Of a stretch of 64,000 nucleotides of DNA, positions 46,101 to 56,800 are shown piece by piece. Source of the stretch: Corynespora cassiicola (Eukaryota; Ascomycota; Dothideomycetes; Pleosporales; Corynesporascaceae); assembly GCA_022059125.1 (NCBI GenBank), contig JAEUWY010000016.1:744001-808000 (forward strand), given 5' to 3'. Position 1 is the first letter of the stretch; every line of letters starts with the position of its first letter. Position numbers and translations under genes: made by a program. The notes under the pieces were generated by a model. That model worked only from the letters and a program-made list of their open reading frames with translations, ran no database searches and was not told the origin of the DNA.

Positions 46101-46192
46101 TTACGCAGCAGGCCCCCTCTACTAATCTTTTTACAGGGGGCACAAGAGAGAAGAAACGAACACGTTTTCTGCGGTGGTTAAAAAGGGAGTAA
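43163..46192 (+). CDS. NACHT-domain NLR (STAND NTPase) with ankyrin-like C-terminus
   Basis: Single exon of 1009 residues. The N-terminus MDPISAVSLAGTVVQLLDFS plus the following helices (about 1-160) is the Helo-like/fungal STAND N-terminal domain. The NACHT domain has Walker A GGKAGSGKST (about 275-284), Walker B FIIDGLDEFDG (about 388-398) and a sensor-like ILASSRP. A winged-helix and helical region follows, including DFLHRTVRDFL. Ankyrin-like units occur at about 811-830 (NLEMLRLLLERGANPNERDG) and 872-887 (ATRILLLHGADAKVHE). The tail is Ser/Pro-rich and ends in a basic segment. Such proteins act in fungal heterokaryon incompatibility and non-self recognition as signal-transducing switches. 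The role here is inferred. No partner effector of known type lies immediately beside it. Confidence 0.88.
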   Translation: MDPISAVSLAGTVVQLLDFSIKLVAKTKEIYGSDEGTGVRNIEIENITDNLLSLNGRVQRRAKRVCAFATSKDEKALEALTIQCNEVGQELIEALQRAKVHGAHKGWKSVRQALKNILGRDRIEEIYERLKRYRDQIVVLLMVINNAKLESLGEDVHAAQQLVIGSETRVIAETKKTRHEILDAIYNSRYSPNKPEDVSTVSALLSDWVLRASDRKNEALLLKSLNYPRLQERRGYISKAHTKTFNWALEGKSDGSDPWYDLKEWLRKEDGVYWLGGKAGSGKSTLMKYIEFDGRTEKYLKEWAHPMPLVMASFYFWNPGTTMQKSYLGLLQALLYEILSKRPAVISEVFSRRIRSSMIDHESHIWTVSELENSFQVLANTDFDTKFCFIIDGLDEFDGNHQSLVSTIFEMTRTAKIKILASSRPLLVFQDAFQNSPKLMLQDLTHEDIKIYVHDNLYNHPRFERLLGLEPERAPKLVTEIVEKAMGVFLWVHLVVKSLTEGLTNADRIADLQRRLQQLPADLEQYFLHILTSLDSFYLYQASQLFRLALEAQKPLSVLTFSYLDEEDPEFALKRKIKPISNEEEAIRCDTIERRLNSRCKGLLESRRRQACDAYSTEGEIVEEKSLYEVDFLHRTVRDFLNTPTVQVQLVATDNASFNANMTLASAFVAQIKGLRYTKDNESNFQALWDLVFGVIYHIGRVGAGVPAEAQMNLLDEMDRAASFFRDVAIVKRRCKPTAHWVNTGYRFGINPDLNNNLLTLCTQYNLVPYVRAKLDSGAPIVHSGRSLLSFAMNHPLQHPSPRAADIYTNINLEMLRLLLERGANPNERDGTRTVWDRFLVSMHSSYRRAKSGDEKTGTSPNQISQTWFEATRILLLHGADAKVHECTEIIRTVFGGDSQFDVTELEDLFESPPPPPRDPSGTGSFQAFLQVQEHSHKTIQSPRSSFAHSRNSQGSVMSRHMPTSDNVVAPLQPAPVSNFTQQAPSTNLFTGGTREKKRTRFLRWLKRE

Positions 46193-46599
46193 GCTCTCAT
46201 ATTTTCACCATCTCACGCTATACAAACGGGATACTTTGGACATGCATTTATGTGCGAATGTAGTTCACACGAATGGTAAGAATACTATCATACAAGATAT
46301 AAATTCTATATTAACAAACAAAAGTAGATGCGTGATCGTGGGCGCCTTACATTTATCATAACTGGAGGCGTCAACACAGAGTGGCTATCCACGTTCCTCT
46401 CATACACATGACGACAAGTGTTTTTATTGGATATGAAAAGATACTTATCTGACCTTGAATTTGGGTTAAATGCCCGTTTTCAAAAGCAAGAACTTGAATA
46501 CACCACCTGGATTTCTTGTTTTTCCTCCTTATGTAGAAGTAGTGTTTTATCTTTCTAATCGCTTCACGTTGTATCGTGACTTTTCGAAGCTTATAATAG

Positions 46600-48060
46600 A
46601 AGAAGAAATTAGGTGTAGAGATATTTTCAGAAATCTCCTTCAGAACGTCATGTTCAAGCCTATCTTTATTTTTGATAGAGCAGGCATAGCTTTGTTAGGC
46701 TTATCCGATTCGTTGGGCTGCAGAAAAGATGGCGACAACTCTCAGCATCCGGAGGAACATGCACCGCCGACGGAATTTTCATGAATCTCAATTGTGGAAC
46801 CAGGGACGACATAATCGTTAACTCTCCAAGATTTTGAGCTAATTTCTTGTAAGTGCCATTTGTAAAAGTTGCACAAGAATTATTCTGCACACGCTCGATT
46901 TTCCGTCGATTTCTGAGAGCGATCATTTTGATACCAAACGGCACACCCAGACATTCGTCAGAGCTGAAACCATTTTTAGACACGGATCTTTTCAAAATGC
47001 TTTAGCACATCTTTCAGCAGATACAGAAGCTCTTTTACGGACTTGGAATTCTGCTAGACACATTGTCTTTTGGTGACAGTTGTTAGATGGTACAGAGGGA
47101 GAAGAAAGTCGTGCACATTGATGCTGTGTGCTGCTGTTTTAATCGCCTTTGGGGCTGCTCAAAGGCCCTTCCCTCTGGATTTTCATGTTGTTATTGGCTA
47201 TGTTTTTGGAGTGACTTTTGTTACCGCAGCGTGCACATATGCTTAGATGAGGCAGTTTTAGAAGGATTCGGGCGCGAAGTGACTTTTGCACATTTTCAAG
47301 TTTGTCGTTAACTTCTGTTGATATAAACAGTGACTCTGAGACTCAGTCATATGCATGGACATCTGTCCTTTTTTGGAGAAATACAATCCAGGATACTCAT
47401 AGACTTATCAACAGCATCTTTGAGAGGGACTTGTGGTTCAGCCGTCTTACACATGTCCTTCTCTTTGAAGCCATTAGAAGGCCTCCACTGCGAATCAACG
47501 AGAAGAAATCCCATAGGCGGCCTCGAGTAACGTTTTAAAAATAAACACGATTTTCTCTACCGGTTCCGACATCTTTTGGTCCATGATTGTTTTTAGATGG
47601 GCTTCGAAGCCCATATAATCTGATATTTTGCTCTTAGAGTAGGTAATCCCAAAGCCGCCACATCGCATCAATAAAACAGAATTTTAGTTACTCCCCAGCG
47701 AAAAGGTCTCGCATTCCGGTGGAACCTGTGGTTTTAGTTCAGGAATTTTTTTAATTCTGTAAGCTTGGTCATGCCATCTTCAAATTGTTTTAAAGAGCAT
47801 TGTCCAGCGCCTCATCATCCACCTCTCAAACATCCTAAAATCTGCCTTCTTGGAGTCCACACATGCAGAAAGCAATCAAAGAATTTTTAAGTGTGACTGC
47901 CAAAGGAAGAGCTTGCCCATTTAGGTGGGTTCTTGCGTCTTCTAGAGAGGTCCAAGTTTTAGGTGCGTCAGCTTGGACATGCCCCACACGCATGGGCGTT
48001 TTTTTAGAAAGCCAGGAGCTGCGAAATCCCATGATATCTTGTGTCGCTCGTTTTAGAAAA
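46600..48060 (-). pseudogene. Decayed coding-like sequence, unidentified
   Basis: Read on the minus strand, several short protein-like stretches appear in different frames, separated by stops. They include WTSLEDARTHLNGQALPLAV and LKNSLIAFCMC (48030-47840), QFEDGMTKLTELKKFLN (about 47800-47750), RPPMGFLLVDSQWRPSNGF (about 47520) and SVKELLYLLKDVLKHFEK (about 47030-46980). A GVPFGIKMIALRNRRKIERV stretch lies near 46945. The region is AT-rich with many TTTTAG runs. I read it as one or two old genes or a mobile element broken by mutation. No reverse transcriptase or transposase motif could be recognised. Confidence 0.35.
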
Positions 48061-48498
48061 AAAGAGTCAAAAGCAGTGTGAAGAAGAAAGACAACCCAGG
48101 AGGGCTCGGCGGAGTCTTTATATACCCCTACAGCCGTCTCTCAGCAAACGACAAAACGTAGATGCAAGCTCTTCGAAACATCCATACCACCATGGACAAG
48201 CACTTTGAACCGCCAGTGATGATGAACCCCACCACCAACCCCTCACCGAACCTCACATACCCATGTCTTCAAAATCAACGTAGCAGAACCTGTAATTCTT
48301 CTATCCATCTATCGACCCAGACTCGCACATCCCTCCTCCTTTCCATTCCATGCCATCCCAAGCCCAAAGAAATATCAAACTCCACGACTCCTCAATGCAC
48401 GGGTATTCTCCCCATCAAAACCACTCAACCAGGAACATTCCTCGAATCATACATGTACATTTCCTTTCTCATTAACAATGAAACGATGAAGCTCGCGT
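48061..48498. other. SCJ1 3' flank
   Basis: About 440 nt with no supported gene. Confidence 0.4.
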
Positions 48499-49892
48499 CT
48501 ATAACTCATCGTGCCCCTCAGGCATGGGGATCGGGCCCTCGGGACGTCCCCACTCCTTGTCCAGCACCACGCCGCTCTTCTTGCGGTACTTCTCCCACAC
48601 GCTCCAAAACTCCTTCTCCATGCTCTTGTCCATCTGGTCGGGGAGGACGACGACGTACTCGACGTGAAGGGAGCCAAACTGCTGGCCAGCGTTGTTCTCG
48701 AGCTCCTGGTGCCAGACGGGCATGCCCTCTTCAGCGACGATCTCGACTTGGTTGGGTTGCACGACCTCGCCGCGCTTGCGCGAAAGTTGTACAATGTGGC
48801 CGTCAAGGTGAGTAATGTTGCGTGTCCAGTCACCCATCCAGGCCTCGCGGAGAGAGAGAACCTCGCGCCAGAAGAGGTCTTTTCCACGGCGGCGGAAGAA
48901 GGTGCCGTCGGTGCGTTCGTGATCCTGCTGTCCAATCTGGGCATCGGCCTCTACCAGGTGCACTATCAGGTCGCCGGCGACCCAGTCGGGGCTCTCGTCG
49001 GCTTCGTTCTCGTAGGTAATACGCACGCCGCGCGGCATTCCCTTTTCAATATGGAGCTCGTGCGTCTCGGGCTCGCGGACTACCCTGCTGCCGCCGCAGA
49101 CCTTGCATGGGTGCTTGATGGTCTTTCCCTTGCCGCCGCAGCGGTCGCATTGCACCTGCATTTGTTGGAACAGGCCCGGGGCGAGCTGTTGTCTCTGGAT
49201 CCTAACTCCGCGACCACCGCAAGTATCACATGTTTCCACGTGTCCGTCGGCTGAACCTGAACCCTCGCATGCAGAGCAAATGGCCTGCTTCTCGATGGTG
49301 AATTCCGTCTTGCGCCCGTTGTAGAAGTCGCGGAGGGGAATGGCGACCTTAACTTCCATGTTGGGTCCGCTCCTCTGGCCGCCGTGGTGTCCAAAGTGTC
49401 CTGAACCGCCGAAGAATCGAGAGAAGAGGTCGAAGGGGTCGTGGTGTTGGCGGGGTCCGCCACCCTGTTTGTGCTGCTGAATGCCCTCATGTCCATACTG
49501 ATCATAAACACGGCGCATTTCCTCGTCGACGAGGACCTCATAAGCCTCCGCCACAGCTACGAACTTCTCCTCCGCAGCTTTGTCACCCCTATCACTAATC
49601 AGTATTCTGAGAAAGAATGCAGTAGGGTCGACGGTGGAGGAATCGTCGAGGATAAAGCATACGGGTTCTTATCGGGATGATACTTCTTGCTCAGGGTACG
49701 ATATGCCTTTTTGATATCGCGTTCGGAGGCATCTTTTTTCAATCCCAGGAGCTGTAGGCGCAACGTCAGCAACTATCTCTAACACCGACCTCAGAACCGC
49801 GACTTAATAAATGCACTAACCTTGTAGAAATCCTCAGCAGCGAAGACCGCCAGGCTGAGGAAGCCCAGCAGCAGAAATATCCTCAAAAGCAT
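48499..49892 (-). CDS. SCJ1: ER-lumen DnaJ/Hsp40 co-chaperone (Scj1-like)
   Basis: Type I J-protein that stimulates the ER Hsp70 Kar2/BiP during folding and degradation of secretory proteins. Minus-strand exons 49892-49821, 49751-49663 and 49588-48499 give 416 residues. The N-terminus MLLRIFLLLGFLSLAVFAAE is a clear signal peptide. The J domain (about 20-85) has YHPDKNP with the HPD motif at 49-51, split from its last helix by intron 2. A Gly/Phe/His-rich linker (FFGGSGHFGHHGG) follows. Four CxxCxGxG-type zinc repeats come next (CSACEGSG, CDTCGGRG, CDRCGGKG, CKVCGG), then the substrate-binding C-terminal domains. The last four residues are HDEL, the ER retrieval signal. Confidence 0.96.
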
Positions 49893-50418
49893 CGTGCTCA
49901 ATTGGGGCCGCCCAGCGATCGTGTGTCCGACGCTTCGGAATGCAGATGATGATAAGAAGTGAGCGGACGGAAAGATGTCCGCGTAGCAAGTAGAATGTTT
50001 TTTTTCTGAAACACCTTGCTACATATGGATTAAAGAAAAGGTTGCACCAGGCCGGACTGCGGGGAAAAAAGGACTGGCAGCAGCGGGCTAGAAGGCGCGG
50101 CAGTGATTTAAAGTCGTGGAAGCTGTGAGCTTGCGAAGTGCCAGATGTCCGTTAGCTGGCGGGGCCGACCAATCGGCGCCCGCCTTGGCAGAAGCTGCTT
50201 AGCCTCCAATCTTTTATGGCATCGTCGTCGAAGCACCGCAAGATACCCCCGAACGATCCCACTTCTCGATTACGCGTGAGCCAAAGGAATACATTGGATT
50301 GTAATTCCTCTCGTCCCTGCGACCTGCACGAAATCCACAATTGAAGCGCTGCGACGGCGCCCCGTAACCCTCCCACGCGATCCCCCCCGATCCACAACTC
50401 CTCCGCACCACCTCCACA
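49893..50418. other. Divergent promoter SCJ1 / mitochondrial uS17m
   Basis: Spacer of 526 nt serving both start codons. No canonical unfolded-protein-response element was recognised by eye. Confidence 0.4.
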
Positions 50419-51118
50419 ATGTCGAGAGCCGCAGTGCCCATTGTGCGGCAGATGATCTCGTCGCAAAAAGTCGGCGTCGTCGTCTCCGCCGGCAAGATGT
50501 CCAAGGCTGTCAAAGTGCGCATTGCAGGCCAGGAATGGCACAAGAAGTTCCGAAAAGTATGCCATTTCCGCACCATTTTTGCTTGGAGGGCCATGTGCTG
50601 ACGATTGTGAACAGCACTTTCCCTCTGAAACTACCTACCTGGTTGCAGACCCTAACAACTCCCTCGTCGAGGGCGATGTCGTCCGCATAGCGTCCGGATG
50701 GCGCACATCAAAGTCCATTCGACACGTCGTTACCTCGATTGTTGCGCCCTTTGGCAAGCCTGTGGAGGAGCGCCCGCCTGTTCCCACCGAGGAGGAGCGC
50801 ATGGAGAACAAGATTAAGGAGCGGTTGTTGAAGGATGTGCGGTCTGCGGCGAAGGGACGGGTTGCGAGCAAGGACAGGCTCAAAGAGGCGAGGAGGCAGG
50901 GCTATGAGCTGCCTACTTTGGAGGAGGCGATGAAGAACGTCAAGGTTCAGGACCAGGTTGAGGGGGAGCTGAGGAGCAGTGATGCTGCAGAGGCACACAA
51001 GGGACAGAGCGGGCAGATTGCGTCCAACAAGGCGAGGAGAGCGCAGAAGGGCATAAAGACCAAGGAGGAGCAGCAGACTGAGAACGAGGTCAAGGAGGCT
51101 AGGGTACAATCCGTATAG
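50419..51118 (+). CDS. MRPS17: Mitochondrial small ribosomal subunit protein uS17m
   Basis: Two exons, 50419-50556 and 50615-51118, give 213 residues. The S17 OB-fold is seen as KVGVVVSAGKMSKAVKVRIA, then HKKFRKHFPSETTYLVADPN, and NSLVEGDVVRIASGWRTSKSIRHVV. In bacteria S17 is about 85 residues. The extra 110 residues here (about 105-213) are strongly charged and helical (EEERMENKIKERLLKDVRSA onward), a fungal mitochondrial-ribosome extension. The N-terminus (MSRAAVPIVRQMISSQ) is basic and suitable as a matrix-targeting sequence. Confidence 0.92.
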
Positions 51119-51492
51119 ATGCAGAACAAAGAGTGCAGGGTTGCATGGAAGGAAAAAAAGAATCACGCCGGATGTGTAGGATATTTGTATACAGCAGATG
51201 GTTTGGGAACACTAGGCCAACGGCCATTGTATGATACAACCAGCATTTGCGGTGTTCGTTGGGAGAGCATATTTCCATGTCATTGAATTCTTTCGTCTCG
51301 AAAAAGACAACGCCTTGAATGTTACAGAGTCGTACAGAGCTGAAGGGTATCGTAATGTGAAAGTAGGCCAGACCGCCTCGAACCTACAAAGATATAGGAT
51401 ATCGTGCTTGTGGCCGATGCATACGCCATCCTATGCCGCCAAGTGAAAATGCCTTTGTTCATGCCACATCAATAAATACGTAATACTCGTTC
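51119..51492. other. Convergent spacer uS17m / CDC7
   Basis: Spacer of 374 nt with both 3' ends. No other feature was seen. Confidence 0.4.
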
Positions 51493-52920
51493 CTAGGCCT
51501 CGACGAGGTCAACCAGGTCGTCATCAGCTTCGTCCTCGTATGCCCTCGCAATGAAAGGGTGGCGGAGGGCTTCCGAAGCCGTGATGCGCTTGGAGGGGTC
51601 GCACTCTAGCAGACGGCCCAGAAACTCCACCGCCTCCTTCTCCTCGCTGGACAGCTCCTTCTTCGTGCCAGACCTGCTGCTATCACGCCCGGTGCACCAC
51701 AAGATGATCTTCTCGAGGCTGTAACCGTCGGCACTATAGCTAGGGATGTTGGTCTCAAAGACCTGGCCATGCATGAGTGAAATCTCCTTCATCTTCCTCC
51801 GCCCGAAGATGGAAGTGATTTCCAGTAGCGCATCGATGTCGTCCGGGCTGTGGAAAAAGGGGAAACGCCGAGAGAGAATGGTCAGTAGAATGACGCCGAC
51901 ACTCCACATGTCAATCGACGTGTTCTGCTGTGTGCACTTGAGGAGAACCTCTGGAGCACGGAAACCACGAGTACCAGCTCGGTTTGCACGGCGACTGCTC
52001 CGCGTCTCGCTCTTGGGGTATGCCAACACGCCAGATTGCGTCTGACTGTACACACTGTGGGAAATACGATAGCGGCGCTCCTCAGGAGACAGAGTACAGA
52101 CGCACTGGTGCCATTCTGAACCCTCACGTTCCGCAAGACCAAAATCGACGAGAACCCCGCGGCGCTGCTCCGGGTTGTAGAGGAAGTTTGTGGGCTTGAC
52201 ATCGCGGTGCAGAATCTTCTTTGCATGCACCGAACGCAGTGCCGCAAACAGGCTCCGTAGGTATATCCGTACGTCGCTGATGGTCATGTCTCGATAATAG
52301 TCCCGGAAGTCGCGATGCTGGAAATAGGGGAGGATGGCAACGACCTGATCCTGGTGGCGGAAAGCCGTGATCAGAGGGCACACCGAGTCCGAGTTCTTGA
52401 GATCGTGCAGCAGCTCCAGCTCATTAAAGATGCGGATAGGGCTGCTAGTGACGTAGATCTTCTTAATGGCGACATAGTGGGGGCGTCGCGTGGTCCGCTT
52501 CCGGTTTGAGGGCGAGGCCCATTTGCGGTTCTCGCGTTCGTCGATGTCCCAGCGGTTCTCGTATTCGTTGTACTCGAGGTCCTCGGCCTTGTAGACGGTG
52601 GAGAAGGTGCCTGTGAAAGAGTGGTCAGTTCCGAGATGCCTGCCTGCATATGCGAGCCAATGGCACCACTCACCCTCTCCGATGCGGTTTATAAGTCGGT
52701 ACCGCTTGTTGATGCCCGAGAAGCTCTGTTCGAAGCGCGCAATGTCATCGGCGACCGAGTCCTCAATCTCCTCATCGCTGGTGTCGACGGTGCGGCCGCT
52801 CTCTTCAAGCGGGTCGGCGCTTTCGTCTAGAGTCTCCTCGGGCTCCTCGTCTTGGAGGGGCTCATTGTGTGCGTCGAGCTGGTCCACATTCCTCTGCAGC
52901 TGCATCCGCGACTTTGCCAT
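51493..52920 (-). CDS. CDC7: Cell division control protein 7 kinase (DDK catalytic subunit)
   Basis: Ser/Thr kinase that, with Dbf4, phosphorylates MCM helicase to fire replication origins. Minus-strand exons 52920-52674 and 52610-51493 give 454 residues from MAKSRM; the longer open frame upstream begins with GTG and was not used. Motifs: the Gly-rich loop RIGEGTFSTVYKAED, assembled across the intron (about 80-94), VAIKKI with the ATP Lys, HRDVKPTNFLYN as catalytic loop, VDFGLAE as DFG motif, and GTRGFRAPEVLLKC as activation-loop end. The C-lobe carries a Cdc7-type insert (residues around 340-385). The intron at 52611-52673 is 63 nt and has no stop in frame. CDC7 is divergent from condensin CND1. 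Confidence 0.95.
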   Translation of the reverse strand: MAKSRMQLQRNVDQLDAHNEPLQDEEPEETLDESADPLEESGRTVDTSDEEIEDSVADDIARFEQSFSGINKRYRLINRIGEGEWCHWLAYAGRHLGTDHSFTGTFSTVYKAEDLEYNEYENRWDIDERENRKWASPSNRKRTTRRPHYVAIKKIYVTSSPIRIFNELELLHDLKNSDSVCPLITAFRHQDQVVAILPYFQHRDFRDYYRDMTISDVRIYLRSLFAALRSVHAKKILHRDVKPTNFLYNPEQRRGVLVDFGLAEREGSEWHQCVCTLSPEERRYRISHSVYSQTQSGVLAYPKSETRSSRRANRAGTRGFRAPEVLLKCTQQNTSIDMWSVGVILLTILSRRFPFFHSPDDIDALLEITSIFGRRKMKEISLMHGQVFETNIPSYSADGYSLEKIILWCTGRDSSRSGTKKELSSEEKEAVEFLGRLLECDPSKRITASEALRHPFIARAYEDEADDDLVDLVEA

Positions 52921-53837
52921 GTTCCTAGGGGCTTGTTGTATGTAGGGTACGGGGCGGGCTGTTGTGGTTGCTCGAGCAAGCTTCGAGCCGTGAAGAGGGT
53001 GCCCACAAGAGTAGGCCAGACGCGATCTGGAGCTAACCCTAATCGGGACTCGCGCCGCACCCAGGTAAACAGTCCGTGTCGTGACCACAACAGAGCTATC
53101 TGCTTGGTATGCCCGTCTCTGTATAGGACAGGATATCGTCGTGTCAAAGGGTAGAGTTTGTGCTTGGGAATCAGCCCATCCTACAACCCCGGCACAGTTG
53201 CCGCCGTATCGTTCAGAAAGACGCTACCCTAGAGAAATGTCATTTTTTGGCGTTTGCTAGTGGTCCCCAAGTATTTTAGGACCCAAGTTTTTACTCGTTC
53301 CTTGAGACCTGCTCCTTTCATTTGAACCATTGGCACCGTTTTTCACAAGATAACTGAACTCCCTTCTATTCCATTCCTTGAGGTTTCCTTGAGTGCCTTG
53401 AGGTCTTGCCAGATATAGGTGAAATTAGGGCTGTGAACTTTCCCGGAATGTACTATATCACGTGGTGAATGTGCGACCGTGTGTGCCCAGGTGTTTTCCA
53501 TACCTCCGGGTCACTGTTAGTTCAGAGTATCCCCGTAGAACTGGAAGACACCCTTCCAGCAGCACACTCCCACACAACCTCTCGTCTAGTGGGCGATGAG
53601 GTTGCGTTTCGGAAGCTAATCCTAAATCGGCTAATTACAAACATCCGGGTCGCGCCCGCAAACAAAGCACGCGCTTTCCGAGCCGCCGCCGTCACTGCAT
53701 CTTCACTAACCTCACAGCGACGACAACAGCGACGACCGACGACCCCGGAGGCTCCTCTTTGGCCCTGCGCTTCTTCTCCTCCCCCCATTTTGTCCTTTTC
53801 TTGTCGTCTTTCCTTCTCCGCACAACCCCCGCGCACC
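52921..53837. other. Divergent promoter CDC7 / CND1
   Basis: Bidirectional region of 917 nt between two cell-cycle genes. No exact ACGCGT box was found here. Near-matches (GACGCGAT at about 53018, CACGCGCT at about 53669) are only suggestive. Confidence 0.4.
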
Positions 53838-56800
53838 ATGGACGCCCGCGTGGATTTCGACATCAATGAGGCGATTAAAAACTATGACATCGACCCGCTC
53901 TCCATAGCCACCCCTGAGGCGCCGCAGGCCCTCCAGGACTGCGAAAATGAGCCAGAGGCGCTTTCGTCTGCGCCTCTGATCAACAGCGAGCTGAACCCTG
54001 TCGTCGACGCTGTCGCGGAGAGCCCAGATGCCATAACACGCAGTTCGTATTTTGATACGCTGCAATTCCTTCTCAAGTGTGTCCCCGCCGTCCCATCAAA
54101 TTCCAGGAATTGGGAGACAGTGCCTAACTGTAAGCTCTTTGCGCAATCCAGATATTCCTCGCAAATACCCCCCACAATCCTGAGCAAGATCCTCGACCTG
54201 GTCGTATCCGCACTATCCACCCAGGCCGACATCGTACATGCCGATCTCGAGGCGGACGAGCAGGATACAATCCAGCACCACAAGCAGATATTGGAAATGT
54301 ACGCTTTCCTGTTACGGTGGACAATATCTGCAGTAGAGACAAGAGCACTGGAAAAATCCGCGTCGGCTCCCGCAGCGCGGGGGCGAGGCAAAGGCGCAAA
54401 GTCAAAATCAACTTCGGCCAAGGATGGCAACTGGGACGCTTCTGCACAGCTTGAGACGGCGCTTGACCGTATGAGCAAGGTCTTGAGCCTGAAGCACAAG
54501 CTAGCCCGTATTTTTGTTACAACCTCGGAACGGGACACCTTTATTGGCTTGTTCACCAAGCCTGTTTACCATATTCTTGAAAATGAGGCCCGAGTCAAGA
54601 ATACTGCGATGAGAATGCATTGCTTCAGAGTCCTGTGTATTGCAGTCAAGCACCATGGCCACGCTTACAGTATGTCGAATGACATAGTATAGATAATGTG
54701 CGACTAACTTCCGAACAGCTGCGCAAACGTCCATCAACCAGAGCCTGACATACTTTGAGCATCTCTCAGAGCCCATGGCTGAATTCCTCCAGATTCTCGC
54801 TGAGCAATACGACTATCCACAGCTTACCGAGGAAGTTTTGAGTGACATTGGCAACAAGGAGTTTGATGGAACTGATTTGAAGGGCCCGAAATCCGTCTCG
54901 ACTTTCTTGTCCAAGATTTCTGAACTTACACCACATCTTGTCATCAAGGAGATGTCTACAGTCGCCAAATTGCTTGATAGCGAGTCCTACACGCTGCGCT
55001 GCGCTTTGATCGAAGTCTGTGGCAATTTGATTGCCATGCTGAGCAAGTTGGAGGGCGATGAGCGAAGCGAACTCCACAAGAACCAGATGGCTGCGTTCTT
55101 CGATGTTCTTGAAGAGCGTTTCCTTGATATCAACCCATACTGCCGATGCAGAGTTTTGCAGGTCTACACCAAGCTTTGTGATCTGGAGCAAAAGTTCCCC
55201 AAGAGAAGGCAGAAGGTCGCCGAACTTGCCGCACGTAGTCTCGAGGACAAGAGCAGCAATGTCCGCAGGAACGCCATCAAGCTGCTCAGCAAACTTGTTT
55301 CGACTCACCCATTCACTGCCCTCCATGGTGGCCAACTCGCAACCAAGGACTGGACACGGCGGCTAGAGGAGTGCGAGGCACAAATCAACGCGCTAAAGCC
55401 CCCTGAGGAACTGCAGGAGAAGACATCCAACGAACAAACTGTTGATGAGACTTTGCTTCAAGATGCCACCCAGGCAGATAATGTGGACTCCGAAGAGCCA
55501 AAACATCCGTCCGAGATGACTGAGGAAGAGAGGGCTGCCATCATCCGGAAGACCCAAGAGGAAGCAGCGACCGCGCAGATGATGGACATGCTCCAAAAGA
55601 CCAGGAAGTACTACCTAGAAGCTCTGAGATTTATTGACGTCGTCGATGAGGCTGCCGAGGTTGTTGTGCAGCTGCTCTCCTCTAAGAACAAGAGCGAAGT
55701 CATCGAAGCTATGGATTTCTTCACCGTCATCGACGCATACAAAATTCCCAATGCCCGTAGTGGTATCCGCAGGATGCTACGCTTGATTTGGACCAAGGGC
55801 AATAGTGACGAGGGAAAAGGCGTTCAGACCCATCTCATTGAGTGCTACAAGGGCCTTTTCTTCGAAGCGTCACCGGATTTTAACGCCAACGACGCTGCCA
55901 ACTATGTCGCGAAGAACATGATCAGTCTTACGTTTGGGACGACTCCTGCCGAATTGACATCTCTTGAACAGCTCCTCAGCACCATGATGCAGCAAGGGCT
56001 GGTCAACGAGTTGGTCATCTCCAAGCTCTGGCAGATTTATGGCTACCAAAGGAAGGAGATCTCCAAGAGCCAGCGGCGAGGAGCCATCATTGTTCTTGGC
56101 ATGCTCGCGCTTGCTTCTCCGGACATCATTGTCCAGGAGATGGAGACATGTCTTCGAATTGGTCTCGGGGAGTTGGGCAGGCGCGATTTGAACCTGGCTC
56201 GATATACGTGCATCGCTCTTCGCCGAATAAGCGCTCCGCCGGGCAAACAAGCTGCCGCCGCCGCACCAAAGCAGGCGGTCAAATTGCCCAACGATCATGC
56301 TGTGCTAGTGAGGTTGGCGGCCATGACCGAGATTGTTTCCGACAGCAAGGAGTGGTTCGGCGTGGCGGAGCAAGCCATCGGCGCCATTTACGTACTGTCC
56401 AAGCATCCCGATGTTCTTTGTTCGGAAATTCTTCGACGCAAGACGAAGCACGTCTTTGCACCCCGAACGCAGCCGCAACCACAGCCTGAATCAAACGACA
56501 GCCAGCTCGATGACGCTAGCCAGCTTCTCACACCAAAGAAGGAGTCGACTCCAGAGGCACCAGCGGCAGAGCAGTCGCAGCCAACCAAGCAGAGCCCAGC
56601 CCTTGCGCTGTCGCAGCTTCTGTTCATTGTTGGACACGTGGCGATCAAACAGATTGTCCACCTTGAACTCGTAGAGCTGGAATTCAAGCGACGCAAGGCC
56701 GAAAAAGACAAGAAGGTTGCGCCTACACCGCGAAAATCTATGCAGTCCGAGGCCGCCACCCCCGCCAAGAAGGGCCGCAAGAAGTCGGTCAAGGAGCAGA

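Noticed and set aside
52921..53088. N-terminal extension of CDC7 by 56 codons
   Set aside because: The longer frame starts with GTG; the first ATG (52920) gives a normal fungal Cdc7 N-terminus.
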